From positions 1 to 14,827 of the forward strand of contig JBCCQH010000144.1 of the NCBI GenBank assembly GCA_039024435.1: a stretch of DNA of 14,827 nucleotides, in the 5' to 3' direction. This document shows positions 1-11,545 of this stretch, in pieces. The stretch is from JBCCQH01 sp039024435 (GTDB lineage: Bacteria; Bacteroidota; Bacteroidia; J057; JADKCL01). A model generated the notes under the pieces. The model had not been told where the DNA came from. It ran no database searches and worked only from the letters and a program-made list of their open reading frames with translations. Each line of letters opens with the position of its first letter. The first letter of the stretch is position 1. The position numbers were made by a program, and so were the translations under genes.

Positions 1-126
1 TGACTTTGAAGACTTCCAATGGACAGAGGAGAATTATCAATTGATTGATTTCCAATCCATAACGGGCGAGTTTCAAACGCGCAAGGGACAAAAATCCCCT
101 CTGTCCATTGGAAGTCTTCAAAGTCA
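1..126. repeat. 29-bp perfect inverted repeat enclosing 68 bp
   Basis: Bases 1-29 are the exact reverse complement of bases 98-126; pairing stops at base 30 against 97. The 68-base interior contains a 10-bp palindrome (ATCAATTGAT, 36-45) and no gene. The outer limit of the left arm is unknown because the window begins on its first base. The stem is too long and the loop too large for an ordinary intrinsic terminator. It could be a small non-autonomous MITE-like element, a dispersed intergenic repeat, or an assembly-end structure if this is a contig end. No target-site duplication can be tested because the left flank is absent. Confidence 0.8.
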
Positions 127-196
127 AATCTTTCACCGCGCGTGATCCCGCGTGTCTACGGGGAGAATCTTGTTTGGGTGGTTTGTAATTGAAGGG

Positions 197-215
197 GGTG
201 CGTTCAGGACGCACC
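197..215 (-). terminator. Hairpin downstream of the lipoprotein gene (weak terminator candidate)
   Basis: GGTGCGT (197-203) and ACGCACC (209-215) form a perfect 7-bp stem with a 5-nt loop. It lies 54 bases past the stop of the lipoprotein gene. In the transcript direction it is followed by a C-rich run, not a U-tract, so intrinsic termination is uncertain. It may only be a local palindrome. Confidence 0.3.
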
Positions 216-261
216 AATCGGAAATCGAGCAATTGGAAATTTTTCATTGGCAACTGGAAAT
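215..261. repeat. Three imperfect copies of CAAyyGGAAAT
   Basis: The 11-mer CAAyyGGAAAT occurs at 215-225 (CAATCGGAAAT), 230-240 (CAATTGGAAAT) and 251-261 (CAACTGGAAAT), varying only at positions 4 and 5. Related CCAAT/ATTGG words recur through the first 270 bases. This looks like the AT-rich short-repeat filler seen between genes in some Bacteroidota; no function can be assigned. Apart from this, the neighbouring hairpin and the inverted repeat, I see nothing in 127-268. Confidence 0.55.
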
Positions 262-268
262 TCTCAAT

Positions 269-901
269 TTAAGGTTGGCTCGTCATTGCCGTGGGGATGA
301 ATGCCGCCCAGCTTGGCACCCCGCCGTTGTTGTTGGTCCACAGCGTTTTGTAAGGTTCAGTGAGCACTCCGCCCGTGTAGGTGGGACCACCTCCGTCCAG
401 ATTCTCGATGATGCAAAGACCCCCGGCTTGCACCAGAGCGCTTTCCAGCACGCCTTCGAGATTCGTATACACGTCCATCGTATTGCCCGCCACCAATGCC
501 GGAGCTTCAATGATGACCTTTCCGCCGGGCCCGCTCACGTCGCGCTCCACGTCGAAATCCACATCGAGCTCGTTCTTGTCCACCACCACAATGTCGCCGT
601 CACTCGCCGGCAGCCCCGAGAAGGTAAAGGAGAAACGCTTCACGGAACACAGACAGTCGTTCAGGGTAAATATCAGTGGCTCGGTAGACAAGCGGTAGGC
701 AAAGTCGTAGTTCAACACTCTCTCCAGGGGCGGAACTTCCGAAAGGGGGAAGCGGCGCTGCGTTCCATTGGTACAGGTCAGGGTGCTTTGCACCTGGGGG
801 GCGTTCAGATTGGCCGTGACGTCCTCCTGGAAACAGCCTTGCAGTCCTAAGAATACGAAGGCCATCAGGATGGCCGGAAGGGAAAAATGGTTGAGTTTCA
901 T
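269..901 (-). CDS. Putative lipoprotein of unknown function (210 aa)
   Basis: The product begins with a short basic N-terminus and a hydrophobic stretch (about residues 8-20) ending in the lipobox L-Q-G-C. Cys23 is therefore the expected lipidated residue after signal peptidase II cleavage, which predicts an envelope-anchored protein. The mature part has four further cysteines (43, 83, 85, 163), enough for two disulfides, an acidic stretch at 103-120 and a Gly-rich segment around 169-178. I recognise no family and assign no function. The ATG at 899-901 is chosen because it gives a complete signal peptide; there is no Shine-Dalgarno site, as is normal in Bacteroidota. The gene lies beyond the rpoC hairpin on the same strand and is probably transcribed separately. 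The signal peptide and uninterrupted frame make the gene real with good likelihood. Confidence 0.72.
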   Translation of the reverse strand: MKLNHFSLPAILMAFVFLGLQGCFQEDVTANLNAPQVQSTLTCTNGTQRRFPLSEVPPLERVLNYDFAYRLSTEPLIFTLNDCLCSVKRFSFTFSGLPASDGDIVVVDKNELDVDFDVERDVSGPGGKVIIEAPALVAGNTMDVYTNLEGVLESALVQAGGLCIIENLDGGGPTYTGGVLTEPYKTLWTNNNGGVPSWAAFIPTAMTSQP

Positions 902-923
902 GGTATGAATTAGAAATTTGCGT

Positions 924-931
924 AAAAGTTA
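924..931 (-). promoter_or_regulatory. Possible -7 element for the lipoprotein gene
   Basis: On the minus strand this reads TAACTTTT, seven of eight matches to the Bacteroidota -7 consensus TAnnTTTG, and it sits 22 bases upstream of the ATG. No clear -33 TTG partner is visible at the usual distance, so this is a weak call. Confidence 0.25.
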
Positions 932-1031
932 ATGCCCTGAAATTAGAGCATTCCTTCAGTACACCCATGAACATTTTTTCCGCATCCTTCCTTTGCCCCG
1001 GGAAACCCGGCGCCCTACCCCCACAATGCAA

Positions 1032-1058
1032 CGAGACCGCCCATCTTGGGCGGCCTCG
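1032..1058 (-). terminator. Hairpin after rpoC, probable operon terminator
   Basis: Bases 1032-1043 and 1047-1058 pair over 12 positions with one A/C mismatch and a 3-nt loop. The core is GC-rich (CCGCCC/GGGCGG). It starts 46 bases past the rpoC stop, the expected place for the end of the RNA polymerase operon. In the transcript direction the following bases are TTGCATTGTG, only moderately U-rich. A second small hairpin (CCGGG/CCCGG, 998-1010) follows and may help. Confidence 0.6.
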
Positions 1059-1104
1059 CTTGTATTCGAAAAGGAGCAGACTCCTTTGCTGTTCAATGAT
1101 GGGC

Positions 1105-4100
1105 TTATTCGCTTGCTACGGCTTCGGTAGGGGCAGCTTCGGTGGAGGCACCGTCGCCGTACTTCCGGCGGAACTCCGCCATATCGCCAACGATTAGGTT
1201 CTCGTACTGACGCAGTCCCGTTCCGGCCGGAATCAGGTGACCGACAATCACGTTTTCCTTTAGGCCAGCCAGCGTATCCATCTTCGCCGAAATTGCCGCT
1301 TCAGAAAGTACCTTGGTCGTTTCCTGGAAAGAAGCGGCCGACAGCCAGGACTTGGTACCGAGCGAAGCCCGAGTGATGCCCTGCAGAATCGGACGGCCTA
1401 CGGCCGGACGAGCCGGACGCGCGATGACCGCTTGCAATTCTTTCCGCGCCAGGAGTTGGTTTTCGTCGTGCAGTTTCCGAGAACTGACGATTTGCCCCGG
1501 ACGGAACTTGTCCGAATCACCCGACTCTTCGACGACCATTTTGTCCCAGATCCAGTCGTTTTCTTCCTGGAAGTCACGGCGGTCCACCGTTTCTTTTTCG
1601 AGGAAGATCGTATCGCCCGGATCGGCGATCAGTACCTTCTGCATCATTTGACGCACCACCACTTCGATGTGTTTGTCATTGATGCCCACGCCCTGGAGGC
1701 GGTATACGTCCTGGATCTCGTTTACGATGTAGGACTGTACCGCGCTCGGGCCCTTGATCGATAGGATCTCGGCCGGAGCTACCGCTCCATCGGACAGGAG
1801 ATCACCGGCGTACACCAGGTCATTGTCCTGCACGAGGATGTGCTTCGTCAACGGCACCAGGTATTTCCGGGTATCCGAATCGTCCCGGGCGGTCACAAAG
1901 ATCTCGCGGTTCCCCCGCTTGATGCCCCCCAAGGATACGATGCCGTCGATCTCGGAGACCACCGCCGGATTCGACGGGTTCCGCGCTTCAAACAGCTCAG
2001 TTACCCGCGGCAGACCACCCGTGATGTCCGAGGTTTTGCCACTGACCCGCGGAATCTTCACCAAGATCTGACCGGCCGTAATCGGCTCCTTGTCATCCAC
2101 CATGATGTGAGATCCCACCGGCAAGTTATAGGAACGAAGTGGCTTGCCCTTCGCGTCGTAGACTTTGATGGCCGGGTTTGTGGTACGGTCGCGGGAGTCA
2201 ATGACCACTTTGTCCGTGTTCCCGGTCTTATCGTCACTTTCTTCCAGGTAGGTCATTCCTTCCTGGAGATTGTCGTAGTGTACCGTACCCTCAAATTCGG
2301 AGAGGATAACTGCATTGTACTGGTCCCAAGAACAGATCTCCGAACCTTTTTCGATGCTGTCTCCGTCATTGATGTGCATGATGGCACCGTAGGGAATGTT
2401 GTGGGTGGTGAGCGTACGACCGCCTTTGCCCACAATCCGAACTTCACCGTTGCGGTTGATCACAACGTTGTTCACTTCGTCCCCATCCTTGCGCTCTACC
2501 GTACGGATGTTTTCGTATTCGGCGGTACCGATGTGCTTGCTGATGATCTTGTTGTCACCGGTAATGCGGCCGGCAATACCACCCAAGTGGAAGGTCCGCA
2601 GGGTCAACTGCGTTCCCGGCTCACCGATGGACTGCGCGGCGATTACACCGACCGCTTCCCCGACTTCGACCGGACGGCCGGTAGCTAGGTTGCGACCGTA
2701 GCATTTCACACACACGCCACTCTTAGAGTCACAGGTCAATACCGAACGGATTTCCACACTTTCGATGCCCGCCTCTTCAACGGCGCGGCCCATTTGCTCG
2801 GAAATAATCGTTCCCGCCGAGATAATGATCTCTTCGGTCTCCGGGTGGATGATGTCGTTCAGTGCGGCCCGCCCCAGAATCCGATCACTCAGCGGCTCTT
2901 TCACCACTTCGTTTTGGATGAGCGGTTCCATGGTAATGCCCCGCAGCGTTCCGCAATCTTCCTCGGTGATGATCACGTCCTGGGAGACGTCAACCAAACG
3001 ACGGGTCAAGTAACCCGCATCCGCAGTTTTCAAGGCGGTATCGGCGAGCCCCTTCCGGGCACCGTGGGTAGAGATGAAGTACTCAAGTACCGTCAGCCCT
3101 TCCTTAAAGTTCGACAGCACCGGGTTTTCGATGATCTCCCCGGCCGAGCCTTTGAGCGATTTCTGCGGCTTGGCCATCAGGCCCCGCATACCACCCAACT
3201 GCTTGATCTGCTCGCGGGAACCACGTGCCCCAGAGTGAAGCATCATGTACACCGAATTGAAGCCGTCTTCGTCGTTCTCCAACTGCTTCATGAGTGTACC
3301 GGTGAGCTTGGTTGTCGTCCGGGTCCAGATGTCGATCACCTGGTTGTAGCGCTCATTTTCGGTAATGAAACCCATGTTGTAACTGCCGGCGACCTCTTCG
3401 ATTTTCTCTTCGGCCTCGGCCACGTACTTTTCTTTTTCCGGCGGAATCAGGACTTCCGGTAAGCCGAAGGACAGGCCTCCAACAAATGCCTGGCGGAATC
3501 CAAGTGCTTTCAGGTCATCCAGGAAGATAGCCGTGCGCTTGAGTCCACAGTTCCGGAAGATCAGCGAGATGACCAAGTTCATCGACTTCTTGCTCAGCAG
3601 AAGGTTCTGGAACGGAACCTCCGGCGGTACGATCTCGTTGAAGATGACGCGTCCTGGAGTGGTTTCGACCATTTCGGTCACCTGCTTACCGGTGCGCTCA
3701 TCGATCAGGATATTGAAGGTTTCCGGATCGCGCTTGGGCAAACGCACTTTGATCATGGCGTGCTTCGCGACGGTACCTTCGTTGTAAGCGATGATGACTT
3801 CTTCGGAGCTCCCGAAGGAAAGCCCTTCGCCCACCTGACCGGGCCGGGGCTTGGTCAGGTAATAGATCCCGAGGACCATGTCCTGCGAGGGCAGGGTGAT
3901 CGGGCGACCATTGGCGGGGTGGAGGATGTTGTGGCTGGCCAGCATCAGCACCATGGCTTCGAGGCAGGCCTCGTTGCTCAGCGGCACGTGGACAGCCATT
4001 TGGTCACCGTCAAAGTCAGCATTAAAACCGGTACAGACAAGCGGGTGAAGCTGGATGGCCTTTCCCTCGACCAGTTTCGGCTGGAACGCCTGGATGCCCA

Positions 4101-5436
4101 AACGGTGCAGCGTGGGAGCCCGGTTCAGCATGACCGGATGACCGGTCAGGACATTTTCCAGGATGTCCCAAACCACGGGATCCTTTTTATCGACAATCTT
4201 CTTAGCGCTTTTCACCGTCTTCACGATGCCACGCTCAATGAGCTTGCGGATGATAAATGGTTTGAACAACTCCGCCGCCATGTCCTTGGGCAAACCGCAC
4301 TCATGCAGTTTGAGCGTGGGACCGACCACGATCACGGAACGACCGGAGTAGTCGACCCGCTTACCGAGGAGGTTTTGGCGAAAACGGCCCTGCTTACCTT
4401 TCAGCATATCGGAAAGGGATTTCAGGGCGCGGTTGGAGTCGGAGCGGACCGCATTGACTTTGCGGGTGTTGTCGAAAAGCGAGTCCACTGCTTCCTGCAG
4501 CATGCGCTTCTCGTTGCGGAGGATGACTTCCGGCGCTTTGATCTCAATGAGCCGCTTGAGGCGGTTGTTCCGGATGATTACCCGGCGGTAAAGGTCATTG
4601 AGGTCAGAAGTGGCAAAACGCCCACCTTCGAGTGGCACCAGCGGGCGCAATTCCGGCGGAATCACCGGAACCATGCGGATCACCATCCACTCGGGACGGT
4701 TTTCGATGCGGCGATTGGCTGCCCGGAAAGCTTCAACCACTTTCAGACGCTTGAGAGCATCATTTTTCCGCTGCTGCGACGTTTCGTCGGCGGCTTTGCG
4801 GCGCAGTGAGTACGACAGCTCATCCAGATCAATGGTGGAGAGCAACGCTTCCAATGCATCGGCGCCCATCTTGGCGACAAATTTGTTCGGATCGTTGTTG
4901 TCCAGCAATTCATTGTCCTTGGGAAGGGTCTCCAGAATGTTGAGATATTCTTCCTCGGTCAAGAACTGCATACGCTCTACCTGGTCGGCGCGTACCCCGG
5001 CGTTGATGACGACGTAGCGCTCGTAGTAGATAATTTGGTCCAACTTCTTCCCCGTCAGACCGAGCAGGTAGCCAATTTTGCTCGGCAAGGTCCGGAAATA
5101 CCAGATATGGGCCACCGGCACGACCAGGGCAATGTGCCCCATGCGCTCACGGCGAACCTTTTTCTCCGTCACTTCCACCCCACAACGGTCGCAGATAATG
5201 CCTTTGTAGCGGATACGCTTGTACTTCCCACAATGGCACTCATAGTCTTTTACCGGGCCAAAGATGCGTTCGCAGAAAAGGCCATCTTTTTCCGGCTTGT
5301 AGGTCCGGTAGTTAATGGTTTCCGGCTTGAGCACTTCCCCATGTGACCGTTCGAGAATCATTTCCGGAGAGGCCAGGCTAATGGTTACCCGGCGAAAATC
5401 GCTGGAAATTCCTCGTTTATCCTTGGTTGCGGACAT
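1105..5436 (-). CDS. rpoC: DNA-directed RNA polymerase subunit beta'
   Basis: This is the largest core RNA polymerase subunit; it supplies the catalytic Mg ion, the clamp and the bridge helix/trigger loop. At 1443 residues it has the usual full length for Bacteroidota. The first zinc site is C67, C69, C82 and C85. The active-site motif NADFDGDQMAVH is at 472-483, with Asp474, Asp476 and Asp478 chelating Mg. The second zinc site is C828, C902, C909 and C912. The trigger-loop region (GEAVGVIAAQSIGEPGTQ) begins near residue 926. The C-terminus is a variable acidic/Ala tail. It follows rpoB by 19 nt and is co-transcribed with it. The ATG at 5436 is fixed by a perfect AGGAGG six bases upstream. 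No frameshift or missing key residue is seen. Confidence 0.99.
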   Translation of the reverse strand: MSATKDKRGISSDFRRVTISLASPEMILERSHGEVLKPETINYRTYKPEKDGLFCERIFGPVKDYECHCGKYKRIRYKGIICDRCGVEVTEKKVRRERMGHIALVVPVAHIWYFRTLPSKIGYLLGLTGKKLDQIIYYERYVVINAGVRADQVERMQFLTEEEYLNILETLPKDNELLDNNDPNKFVAKMGADALEALLSTIDLDELSYSLRRKAADETSQQRKNDALKRLKVVEAFRAANRRIENRPEWMVIRMVPVIPPELRPLVPLEGGRFATSDLNDLYRRVIIRNNRLKRLIEIKAPEVILRNEKRMLQEAVDSLFDNTRKVNAVRSDSNRALKSLSDMLKGKQGRFRQNLLGKRVDYSGRSVIVVGPTLKLHECGLPKDMAAELFKPFIIRKLIERGIVKTVKSAKKIVDKKDPVVWDILENVLTGHPVMLNRAPTLHRLGIQAFQPKLVEGKAIQLHPLVCTGFNADFDGDQMAVHVPLSNEACLEAMVLMLASHNILHPANGRPITLPSQDMVLGIYYLTKPRPGQVGEGLSFGSSEEVIIAYNEGTVAKHAMIKVRLPKRDPETFNILIDERTGKQVTEMVETTPGRVIFNEIVPPEVPFQNLLLSKKSMNLVISLIFRNCGLKRTAIFLDDLKALGFRQAFVGGLSFGLPEVLIPPEKEKYVAEAEEKIEEVAGSYNMGFITENERYNQVIDIWTRTTTKLTGTLMKQLENDEDGFNSVYMMLHSGARGSREQIKQLGGMRGLMAKPQKSLKGSAGEIIENPVLSNFKEGLTVLEYFISTHGARKGLADTALKTADAGYLTRRLVDVSQDVIITEEDCGTLRGITMEPLIQNEVVKEPLSDRILGRAALNDIIHPETEEIIISAGTIISEQMGRAVEEAGIESVEIRSVLTCDSKSGVCVKCYGRNLATGRPVEVGEAVGVIAAQSIGEPGTQLTLRTFHLGGIAGRITGDNKIISKHIGTAEYENIRTVERKDGDEVNNVVINRNGEVRIVGKGGRTLTTHNIPYGAIMHINDGDSIEKGSEICSWDQYNAVILSEFEGTVHYDNLQEGMTYLEESDDKTGNTDKVVIDSRDRTTNPAIKVYDAKGKPLRSYNLPVGSHIMVDDKEPITAGQILVKIPRVSGKTSDITGGLPRVTELFEARNPSNPAVVSEIDGIVSLGGIKRGNREIFVTARDDSDTRKYLVPLTKHILVQDNDLVYAGDLLSDGAVAPAEILSIKGPSAVQSYIVNEIQDVYRLQGVGINDKHIEVVVRQMMQKVLIADPGDTIFLEKETVDRRDFQEENDWIWDKMVVEESGDSDKFRPGQIVSSRKLHDENQLLARKELQAVIARPARPAVGRPILQGITRASLGTKSWLSAASFQETTKVLSEAAISAKMDTLAGLKENVIVGHLIPAGTGLRQYENLIVGDMAEFRRKYGDGASTEAAPTEAVASE

Positions 5437-5442
5437 TAAATT

Positions 5443-5448
5443 CCTCCT
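5443..5448 (-). promoter_or_regulatory. Shine-Dalgarno site of rpoC
   Basis: AGGAGG on the minus strand, six bases before the rpoC ATG and inside the 19-nt rpoB-rpoC gap. It settles the start. Such a perfect site is notable because most genes here, and in Bacteroidota generally, lack one. Confidence 0.85.
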
Positions 5449-5455
5449 GTTTTAA

Positions 5456-9262
<3,807 letters not shown>

Positions 9263-9299
9263 TTTACCAGTGAATTTTGGAGTTCTTAAAACAGCTAAT

Positions 9300-9316
9300 G
9301 AACTCAGATTGAGTTC
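9300..9316 (-). promoter_or_regulatory. Second hairpin in the rplL-rpoB spacer
   Basis: GAACTCA (9300-9306) and TGAGTTC (9310-9316) form a perfect 7-bp stem with a 3-nt loop, about 37 bases before the rpoB start. In the transcript direction it is followed by ATTAGCTGTTTTAAG, mildly U-rich. It may act with the upstream hairpin as a partial attenuator or a processing site; function is inferred from position only. Confidence 0.4.
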
Positions 9317-9334
9317 TAGTTAGAGAAACAGCGA

Positions 9335-9362
9335 TAGACCTGAATTGAAAAATCCAGGTCTA
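9335..9362 (-). promoter_or_regulatory. Hairpin in the rplL-rpoB spacer, possible attenuator
   Basis: TAGACCTG (9335-9342) and CAGGTCTA (9355-9362) form a perfect 8-bp stem with a 12-nt loop, 41 bases past the rplL stop. In E. coli the equivalent gap holds a partial terminator and an RNase III site that lower rpoBC expression relative to L7/L12. A similar role is plausible here, but the following bases (TCGCTGTTTCTC) are only weakly U-rich. Confidence 0.45.
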
Positions 9363-9403
9363 CCAGGAAGAAATCGCGTTGGTAGTTTGTACTCAGCAAA
9401 AAT

Positions 9404-9781
9404 TTACTTGAGTTCTACCTCAGCGCCGGCTTCTTCGAGTTGTGCTTTGATAGCTTCTGCTTCTTCTTTGGAGACACCTTCTTTGACGGGAGCGGGAGCG
9501 CTATCGACGACTCCTTTTGCTTCCTTGAGGCCGAGACCAGTCAGGGACTTCACCGCCTTAACTACGTTCAGCTTGGCGCCGCCCGGAGAAACGAGAATGA
9601 CGTCGAATTCCGTCTGTTCTTCCACTTCCTCTTCCGCAGCACCACCGCCCGGACCAGCAACCGCTACGGCAGCCGCCGCCGGCTCGATGCCGTAGTCGTC
9701 CTTGAGGATATCACCCAACTCTTTGACCTCTTTCACGGTGAGGTTAACGAGTTGTTCAGCGAGTTCTTTTAAATCTGCCAT
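9404..9781 (-). CDS. rplL: Ribosomal protein L7/L12 (bL12)
   Basis: This is the multicopy stalk protein of the large subunit, which binds L10 and recruits and stimulates translational GTPases. At 125 residues it has the typical length. An N-terminal dimerisation/L10-binding helix pair (about 1-30) is followed by an Ala/Gly/Glu-rich flexible hinge (about 34-56). The C-terminal factor-binding domain starts at EFDVILVSPGGAKLNVVKAV and contains the conserved GLGLKEAK segment near residue 82. It ends in an Ala/Glu-rich helix. It lies 60 nt downstream of rplJ, its binding partner. No Shine-Dalgarno site is seen before the ATG at 9781. Confidence 0.98.
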   Translation of the reverse strand: MADLKELAEQLVNLTVKEVKELGDILKDDYGIEPAAAAVAVAGPGGGAAEEEVEEQTEFDVILVSPGGAKLNVVKAVKSLTGLGLKEAKGVVDSAPAPVKEGVSKEEAEAIKAQLEEAGAEVELK

Positions 9782-9841
9782 CTTGTAAATCAGATTAATT
9801 GTGTTCTTTTAAATATATCCCGAGTGTGTAACAGCCTAATG

Positions 9842-10372
9842 TTACGCCTCTGCGCGCTCCTCCAGCGTTTTCAGTACGCCGGTGATGGTGTTGCCGCCAG
9901 AATTCAACTGACCCAATACCTTCATCATCGGTGCCTGGAGCAGAGCGATGACGTCCGCGATCATTTCGTCTTTGGACTTCAACTCTTCCAGGGCGGCGAG
10001 GCTTTGATCTCCGACGTACGTCGAGCCGTCAATGTAGGCGGCCTTCAGTGCCGGTTTTTCTTCTTTCTTCCCGCGAAACTTCTTGAGAATTTTCGCGGGT
10101 TCCTTGATCTTTTCTGCAACGAAGAAAACGCTGGTTTGTTGTTTCAGGCTCGGATACACTTCCGTGTAATCCGGCTCCGAAGCCTCCATCGCTTTCTTGA
10201 GCAACGTGTTTTTTACTACACGAAGTTCTACTTCGGCTTTGAAGCACAATTCACGCAGTTCATTCATTTGCGCCACCGTTAACCCTCCGGCATCGGTCAG
10301 ATACACGTTGGGCTTCCGGGAGAGCAGTTCGGTGAGGTCTTTTACGACTTCGACTTTTTCTTCTCTCGTCAT
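9842..10372 (-). CDS. rplJ: Ribosomal protein L10 (uL10)
   Basis: L10 anchors L7/L12 dimers to 23S rRNA at the stalk base; in E. coli it also represses translation of its own operon. At 176 residues it is normal length. The N-terminal rRNA-binding domain begins MTREEKVEVV and includes the conserved VVKNTLLKKA segment (about 53-62). The C-terminal helix carrying L7/L12 binding sites is about 135-176. It starts only 2 nt past the rplA stop, and its Shine-Dalgarno site lies within the last rplA codons, so translational coupling to rplA is likely. With that gap there is no room for a separate L10 leader between the two genes. Confidence 0.98.
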   Translation of the reverse strand: MTREEKVEVVKDLTELLSRKPNVYLTDAGGLTVAQMNELRELCFKAEVELRVVKNTLLKKAMEASEPDYTEVYPSLKQQTSVFFVAEKIKEPAKILKKFRGKKEEKPALKAAYIDGSTYVGDQSLAALEELKSKDEMIADVIALLQAPMMKVLGQLNSGGNTITGVLKTLEERAEA

Positions 10373-10374
10373 GA

Positions 10375-11070
10375 CTATACTCCTACTGAATTGTGATCAA
10401 TCTTAATGCCGGGGCCCATCGAGCTGGAAAGGTAAATGGACTTGAAATAAGTCCCCTTTGCCGCTACGGGCTTCAAACGCTGCAGCGTCAAGGCAAGTTC
10501 GGTGGCGTTTTCCACGATCTGATCTGCCGAAAAGGAGATCTTACCAATGGAGCAGTGGATGATGCCGGTTTTGTCGACCCGAAAGTCGATTTTACCTGCT
10601 TTCACCTCTTTCACTGCCTTGCCAATGTTCATGGTCACCGTACCACTTTTGGGGTTGGGCATCAAACCGCGCGGACCGAGAATCCGGCCCAGTGGTCCCA
10701 CCTTCCCCATCACGTTCGGAGAACATATAACCACGTCCATGTCGAGCCAGCCCCCTTTGATCTGTTCGATCATATCGTCCAATCCGACAAAATCAGCGCC
10801 TGCTTCATTGGCTTCGGCTTCTTTGTCCGGAGTGGTAAGGACCAGTACACGAACCTCTTTACCCGTACCGTGGGGCAGGGTTGCGACACCACGAACCATT
10901 TGATTGGCTTGACGCGGATCGACACCGAGGCGGCAGTGCATTTCCACTGCTTCGTCGAACTTGACGTACGTGACTTTCTTGAGCAGTTGAGCGGCCTCAT
11001 CGATGTTATACGATTTGGTACGGTCAATGGCTTCAAGTGCTTTCTTATGATTCTTGGATACCTTTGGCAT
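10375..11070 (-). CDS. rplA: Ribosomal protein L1 (uL1)
   Basis: L1 forms the mobile L1 stalk near the ribosomal E site and aids release of deacylated tRNA; in many bacteria it also represses rplKA translation. At 231 residues it is full length. The family signature is clear around 118-148 (VMGKVGPLGRILGPRGLMPN, then PKSGTVT). The two rRNA-binding ends (MPKVSKNHKKAL and the C-terminal YFKSIYLSSSMGPGIKID) are intact. The ATG at 11070 is fixed by AGGAGG four bases upstream. It lies 11 nt after rplK and 2 nt before rplJ. Confidence 0.98.
   Translation of the reverse strand: MPKVSKNHKKALEAIDRTKSYNIDEAAQLLKKVTYVKFDEAVEMHCRLGVDPRQANQMVRGVATLPHGTGKEVRVLVLTTPDKEAEANEAGADFVGLDDMIEQIKGGWLDMDVVICSPNVMGKVGPLGRILGPRGLMPNPKSGTVTMNIGKAVKEVKAGKIDFRVDKTGIIHCSIGKISFSADQIVENATELALTLQRLKPVAAKGTYFKSIYLSSSMGPGIKIDHNSVGV
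10379..10384 (-). promoter_or_regulatory. Shine-Dalgarno site of rplJ inside the rplA 3' end
   Basis: AGGAGT on the minus strand, six bases before the rplJ ATG and overlapping the final two sense codons of rplA. Its location implies that ribosomes finishing rplA expose or re-use the site, coupling L1 and L10 synthesis. Confidence 0.7.
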
Positions 11071-11074
11071 CTTT

Positions 11075-11080
11075 CCTCCT
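11075..11080 (-). promoter_or_regulatory. Shine-Dalgarno site of rplA
   Basis: AGGAGG on the minus strand with a four-base spacer to the rplA ATG, inside the 11-nt rplK-rplA gap. It supports the chosen start and is one of three strong sites in the window. Confidence 0.8.
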
Positions 11081-11081
11081 A

Positions 11082-11534
11082 TTAATTGGATTCAACCTCC
11101 CAGGGCGGTGTGCCTTTAACCGTAATGCCCATGCTCCGGGCGGTTCCGGCTACCATCCGCATTGCGGATTCAACCTGAAATGCATTCAGGTCCGGCATCT
11201 TGGTCTCAGCAATTTCCTTGACCTGTTCCCAAGTTACCTTTCCGACCTTTTCTCGGTTGGGCACCCCGGATCCTTTTTCGATACCGGCTGCTTTGAGGAG
11301 CAGTACAGCAGCAGGAGGCGTCTTAATGACAAAATCAAAGCTTTTATCGGTGTAAACCGTGATCACCACCGGCAATACCTGACCCGCTCGGTCCTGCGTG
11401 CGCGCATTGAACTGCTTGCAGAAGTCCATGATATTGAGTCCTTTCGAACCCAATGCTGGACCCACAGGGGGAGAAGGATTGGCAGAACCGCCTTTGATCT
11501 GAAGCTTGATAAATGTTTCTATCTGCTTAGCCAT
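11082..11534 (-). CDS. rplK: Ribosomal protein L11 (uL11)
   Basis: L11 binds the GTPase-associated region of 23S rRNA with L10, helps factor-dependent steps and is needed for RelA-dependent stringent signalling in bacteria that have it. At 150 residues it is slightly longer than E. coli L11 (142). The N-terminal domain shows the proline-rich helix ANPSPPVGPALGSKGLNIM, the region where thiostrepton resistance changes occur, with prolines retained. The C-terminal rRNA-binding domain contains VTWEQVKEIAETKMPDLNA and the RMVAGTARSMGI helix. It is 11 nt downstream of nusG. Only a weak purine run precedes the ATG. Confidence 0.98.
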   Translation of the reverse strand: MAKQIETFIKLQIKGGSANPSPPVGPALGSKGLNIMDFCKQFNARTQDRAGQVLPVVITVYTDKSFDFVIKTPPAAVLLLKAAGIEKGSGVPNREKVGKVTWEQVKEIAETKMPDLNAFQVESAMRMVAGTARSMGITVKGTPPWEVESN

Positions 11535-11545
11535 GCTCTAGCTTC

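Noticed and set aside
152..850. Plus-strand open frame (232 codons) opposite the lipoprotein gene
   Set aside because: The minus-strand frame has a proper signal peptide and lipobox, whereas this one begins in repeat-like DNA and has antisense-like composition.
998..1010. Small CCGGG/CCCGG hairpin as an independent terminator
   Set aside because: Only 5 bp with no U-tract on either strand; mentioned only as an accessory to the rpoC hairpin.
3760..4809. Plus-strand open frame (349 codons) opposite rpoC
   Set aside because: A shadow of rpoC; the His/Asp/Gln-rich composition is typical of antisense translation, and the rpoC reading is certain.
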